Source: Impatiens glandulifera (lineage: Eukaryota > Streptophyta > Magnoliopsida > Ericales > Balsaminaceae). Taken from it: DNA of 64,000 nucleotides. Below are positions 60,554 through 64,000 of the stretch, piece after piece. The notes below the pieces were generated by a model. That model saw nothing but the letters and a program-made list of their open reading frames with translations. It searched no databases and was not told the DNA's origin. Within the stretch, counting starts at the first letter, position 1, and the number at the start of each line of letters is the position of its first letter. Location: positions 92,955,995-93,019,994 of the forward strand of contig NC_061862.1 in assembly GCF_907164915.1 (NCBI RefSeq), in the 5' to 3' direction. A program made the position numbers and the translations under genes.

Positions 60554-62839
60554 ATAATCTATTTTCCTCAAAGAGCGTGTAACAATACACTTGTTCGGTG
60601 TGGGATGTAATTTCACGATGCATTCGGGTTGAAAATCATAACCAGGCTTCTCAATATTGTAAAATTTTCAGCCTCTAACATCCAAACCTTCCTTATTGGG
60701 TTTTCACTTTTGAACAAATGAGAACCTCTTCATCATGGCATACTCCTAGAGACGGCATGAGCCTTCCATTAAATGCTGAGTCAAAATAAACAAAAATTGA
60801 GTGCATCATTTCATCTTTCTTTGATGAGAAGTAAAAAAAATATGAATTGAGTGATCTACAAATTAACATTAATAAGAAGATTAGAAGAGATTTGAAGGTT
60901 GTGTGATTTCTTACCAAATAATCATTAAAAATTTATCTTTGAATATCTTTTTTTGGGCATGTTGATTGATGTTGACATGATACTAAACTTTGAAATAATT
61001 CAATTGGTGAAATAAATAAAATAAAACATTATAGCATGACAACATCTTTCCTTGAAACATTATAATCTTATTTTATAAGTTGAAAGAGCATCGACCCCAT
61101 GAGGAGACATATTTTATATTCATTCATGTGTAGTTGAATTGGCATGCACTATAAATGAGATTTTGTTTTTGTTATCTTTTGTTAGTTAGCGAGCAAGACA
61201 ACAATTTCACCTAATTCCTCTAATTATAAGAGAGAGATGTAATGCATGGATGGTCTAGTTTACTTTTTAGGGTTTGTAGGGAATTCCTGTTCCCTTAGTG
61301 CCCTTAATTTGTTAAGCAACTTTAATGAGACAATCAAATGAGAATTTGTTCTTATTTATCAAAAGTTTTGGAATTAAGCCCTAGTTTATTTGCTGACCAA
61401 TCTGTAATTTAATTGATAGCTTTATTCACTATCAAGTATGTTCTTATTTTAAAAGCATTTCATTGCTTACAGAAAAACAAGGCACTCTTTATTTTTTATA
61501 CAAAATTATTGATTTGTAAGTTCTAATTTATGTTTATATAAAGATTTAGTTGTTCATAAATTTAAAAAATATCTTTTTTAATAAGTGTCATTTTATAAAG
61601 ACCTCTTAAACAAAGATTCCAACAGCACAACAAAAATTGAAAAAGGAAAATAAACAAATTTATTCTCATATATCTCAACAAATTAAAATAAATATAACAA
61701 TCAAAACAAAACAACAAATATTGATAGTTGAAGCTCTAAAATATTCAAAGTTCGTGAAAATTAAGCTCAAAACAAATTTTAAAGATTCTAATTATTCTCA
61801 AAAACATCTATATTTATAATCATTTTAAATCAAATACAAAATAAAATAAAAAAATCATTTATAATCAACACAAAATCCTTGAACAACAACAACCAATTCC
61901 AATCAAGCCTCCCAAAAATTATAAATTGAATTTGATTAACTCACTTTTAGTTGATATTTGCTATTTGCTATACCCATTATATGTCCAGCAATTTAAATTA
62001 AAAAAATTAAATAAAATAAAACAACATATGTCCAATAAAACAGCAGTATCAAATATGGTGGTTACAATAATTAAAATTATCCTAATTAAAATAAAAAGCT
62101 AAAAATAGTTAAATAATATATGTGCATTGTATTGAACATATGTTGTTTTATTTTATTATTTAATCCCAACTTCATCCAAATGAATCAATAATTAGCATAG
62201 CAATCAATTAGTAGTGACTTATGTGCATGTGTAATTAAGATAACTTGTAAGCAAAAATGGTTAAAATTTGAAATATACTAAAATGAAACACAATTCTCAC
62301 AACAGTACTTTCATCTTTTAATTGAAGAAAGTCTTCTATAAAAGAACACATTTTTTAATTTATCAAAACAATTCCAATATAAATTGTAAAAGTTTAAAAG
62401 ATTTAACTAAATTTTTTACCTTAATTTATATATATATGTTTAGTTAAATAATTAAATTGGATAAGGCTTATATTATAATAATCCAACATTGATCTTAACT
62501 TTTGAAGTCACTATTAAATTTTATAATTTTCATTTTGGCATATGATTTTCTCAAAGAATTTTGACTTGATCTAAAACCTAATTATAAATGATCTATGTTT
62601 TAAGTCTTCGAATAGTTGGGCCTTGTTCCAACATGGGTTAGGATAAAAAGCTGCTTATTTTTAAATGACATTCTCCTTTTTTCTTCAAAAAAATAATAAT
62701 TTTGATAGGGGTTTATGTATCAAAAATTAAGTTACAAAATAATGTCAACAAAATCAAACTAAATAAAATTTAAGTGTTAAATAATATAACATATTTACAA
62801 TAATTAAAATTATAATGATGAAATCCGTAACGACGAGTG

Positions 62840-63250
62840 ATGAAGTAGAACAAACCGAGCAAATTAATTAAACGGTATCGAAAGAATCTCTACACAATTT
62901 TCTGAGCGGCATTGAATTTTTCATTGACCGATGATCAATAAACAATGCCGGAAAAGGTCATGTCAAATAATAACTGACCATCTACATGTGGTCAAAAAAG
63001 TGAGAAACCGTAAAATTATTAAGAAGATACTTATAAAAGGGTCTCCGATTGAAAGATCTTATTTGGTAACTATTTGGTAACTATTTATTTGAAAAATAAA
63101 AAAACAACTACAGATTCGATCATTTAATCTCTTTTGTTGCTAAAAAGGGACGGACACAAACTCGAGAAAGCATTACTAACACAATTGGATGATATAAGTA
63201 TCAAATATTCGAATCACAATAATTTGAAATAAATATTCGAATCACAATAA
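62840..63250. repeat. Dispersed repeat, copy 2 (related to 18720-18990)
   Basis: It shares AAAGAATCTCTACA and CACAAACTCGAGAAAG in the same order and orientation as copy 1, with diverged sequence between. It also has a short direct repeat, ATTCGAATCACAATAATTTG, at 63208 and 63236. Class unknown. Confidence 0.5.
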
Positions 63251-63852
63251 TTTGAAATATAATTTTTGACTCAACTAAATAAGATGCTACGTCAAACAAA
63301 ATAAGTGTTAAGAAAGTTAGATTATTAAGGTAAAATAATAATTTTATAATTGAATATATATATATTTATATATATTTTGCTAGATAATTTAAATAAGAAA
63401 ATTAATAGGAGGACAAGTGATTAAATGATAAATTATTTGAGATTAATAGTAGACAAGGGCTAGAAGGCATTGATTTTGATTTAATACATATAAATCATCA
63501 TCTCATAACACAATCAAATTGTTCAAAAGAATATTTACCCTACTTTTTATAATACTTCAAAATATTAAATTCCATGGGTATTTTAGTCATTAATCTTAAA
63601 TTTTTCTATGTTAGATCATCATCACTACTGAACATAGCAATAATGTCTAAAGCATACCTCAATTCATAATGAAATCATACAGAAATCTTAGAGTTTCTGC
63701 TTAGATCTTCCAAAACACAAGATCATTCCTCATGTCTCCTATTGCATGATGATATATACTAATGTAGGAATAATCTTAAAATAGTAGATCATTTACTATT
63801 TTGTCCATAAAATACTAATTATAGATATGTCCAATTAAGCTGATAAGCTCAT

Positions 63853-64000
63853 TTACTTCATTTCTTCATCAGCTCTGTTCTTCTTCATTGTAGTAGTTTC
63901 AGAAGATGCAACAGTCCAAGAATCATTCGAGCTATCATTAGAGCTGAAACATGAAGTTATCACGCAACTCGGGCTGCTGGGAATGGGATTGTATTTGCGT
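63853..64000 (-). CDS. Possible C-terminal exon of an unidentified gene (5' part lies right of the window)
   Basis: The minus strand from the window edge reads in frame for 48 codons to TAA (63853-63855). It begins YNPIPSSPSCVITSCFSS after the edge codons, continues with an Asn/Asp/Ser-rich NDSSNDSWTVASSE stretch, and ends in a charged tail (KKNRADEEMK). Composition and the abrupt AT-rich downstream flank fit a protein C-terminus, probably a disordered tail like those of plant transcription factors. I do not recognise the protein, and the frame is short enough to be chance. Confidence 0.4.
   Translation of the reverse strand, partial: RKYNPIPSSPSCVITSCFSSNDSSNDSWTVASSETTTMKKNRADEEMK

Larger units (their letters stand above)
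57195..62839. other. AT-rich intergenic DNA
   Basis: No gene seen in about 5.6 kb. It contains an AG microsatellite and a doubtful MITE, listed separately. Short frames near 60.8 and 61.7 kb do not resemble proteins. Confidence 0.4.

Noticed and set aside
60693..60917. Minus-strand frame of 74 residues
   Set aside because: No recognisable motif, hydrophobic random composition and AT-rich surroundings with no splice or promoter signals.
61637..61819. Plus-strand Lys/Asn/Ile-rich frame
   Set aside because: Composition is what AT-rich non-coding DNA gives; no homology is recognised.

Overview
This is nuclear DNA of a flowering plant: very AT-rich, with intron-containing genes, a plant-specific R2R3-MYB gene and plant-type transposons. 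The lineage is probably a eudicot. I recall proteins like the accessory ones described below from asterid (Lamiales) genomes, but I could not check this and it is weak evidence. The window is gene-poor. It holds one complete host gene (an intronless subgroup-22 R2R3-MYB, about 3.5-4.5 kb, minus strand), the last two exons of an unidentified gene at the left edge, and a possible last exon of another gene at the right edge. Most of the rest is transposon sequence or featureless AT-rich DNA.

Layout. 0.2-0.4 kb: end of a plus-strand gene. 3.5-4.7 kb: MYB gene and proximal promoter. 9.0-14.1 kb: a decayed TNT1-like Ty1/copia element with both LTRs, PBS, PPT and a TAAAC target duplication. 14.5-18.3 kb: a decayed autonomous hAT transposon with BED finger, DUF659-like region and hATC, still showing introns. 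21.6-22.7 and 27.1-27.9 kb: two copies of a non-autonomous element with long inverted repeats. 24.6-25.4 kb: two abutting MITEs. 28.6-31.0 kb: a degenerate tandem array. 31-33 kb: an unclassified LTR-like block with a 21-bp minisatellite. 33.8-48.7 kb: a 14.9-kb Sirevirus-like Ty1/copia element. 49.3-50.1 kb: three tandem SINE-like units. 56.6-57.2 kb: a hAT-type MITE with a perfect 8-bp target duplication.

The most unusual object is the 14.9-kb Sirevirus-like element. Downstream of pol, where env-like genes sit in this lineage, it carries three diverged paralogues of one accessory protein family in the same orientation. Each has its own TATA box and short pyrimidine-rich leader before its ATG. 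The first is a complete 253-codon frame, the second has one frameshift, and the third continues into a long coiled-coil region with a basic nuclear-localisation-like stretch. The third promoter contains a tandem array of GGCGGG-type units, including two perfect E2F-type GCGGGAAA sites. A solo LTR of the same family, in opposite orientation and with its own AAAGT duplication, sits between the first two accessory genes. The element reads as a retrotransposon carrying a small set of separately promoted genes. Its gag-pol is now inactivated by nonsense codons and gag-side frameshifts.

All boundaries, splice sites and identities come from reading the sequence by eye. No alignments or database searches were run.
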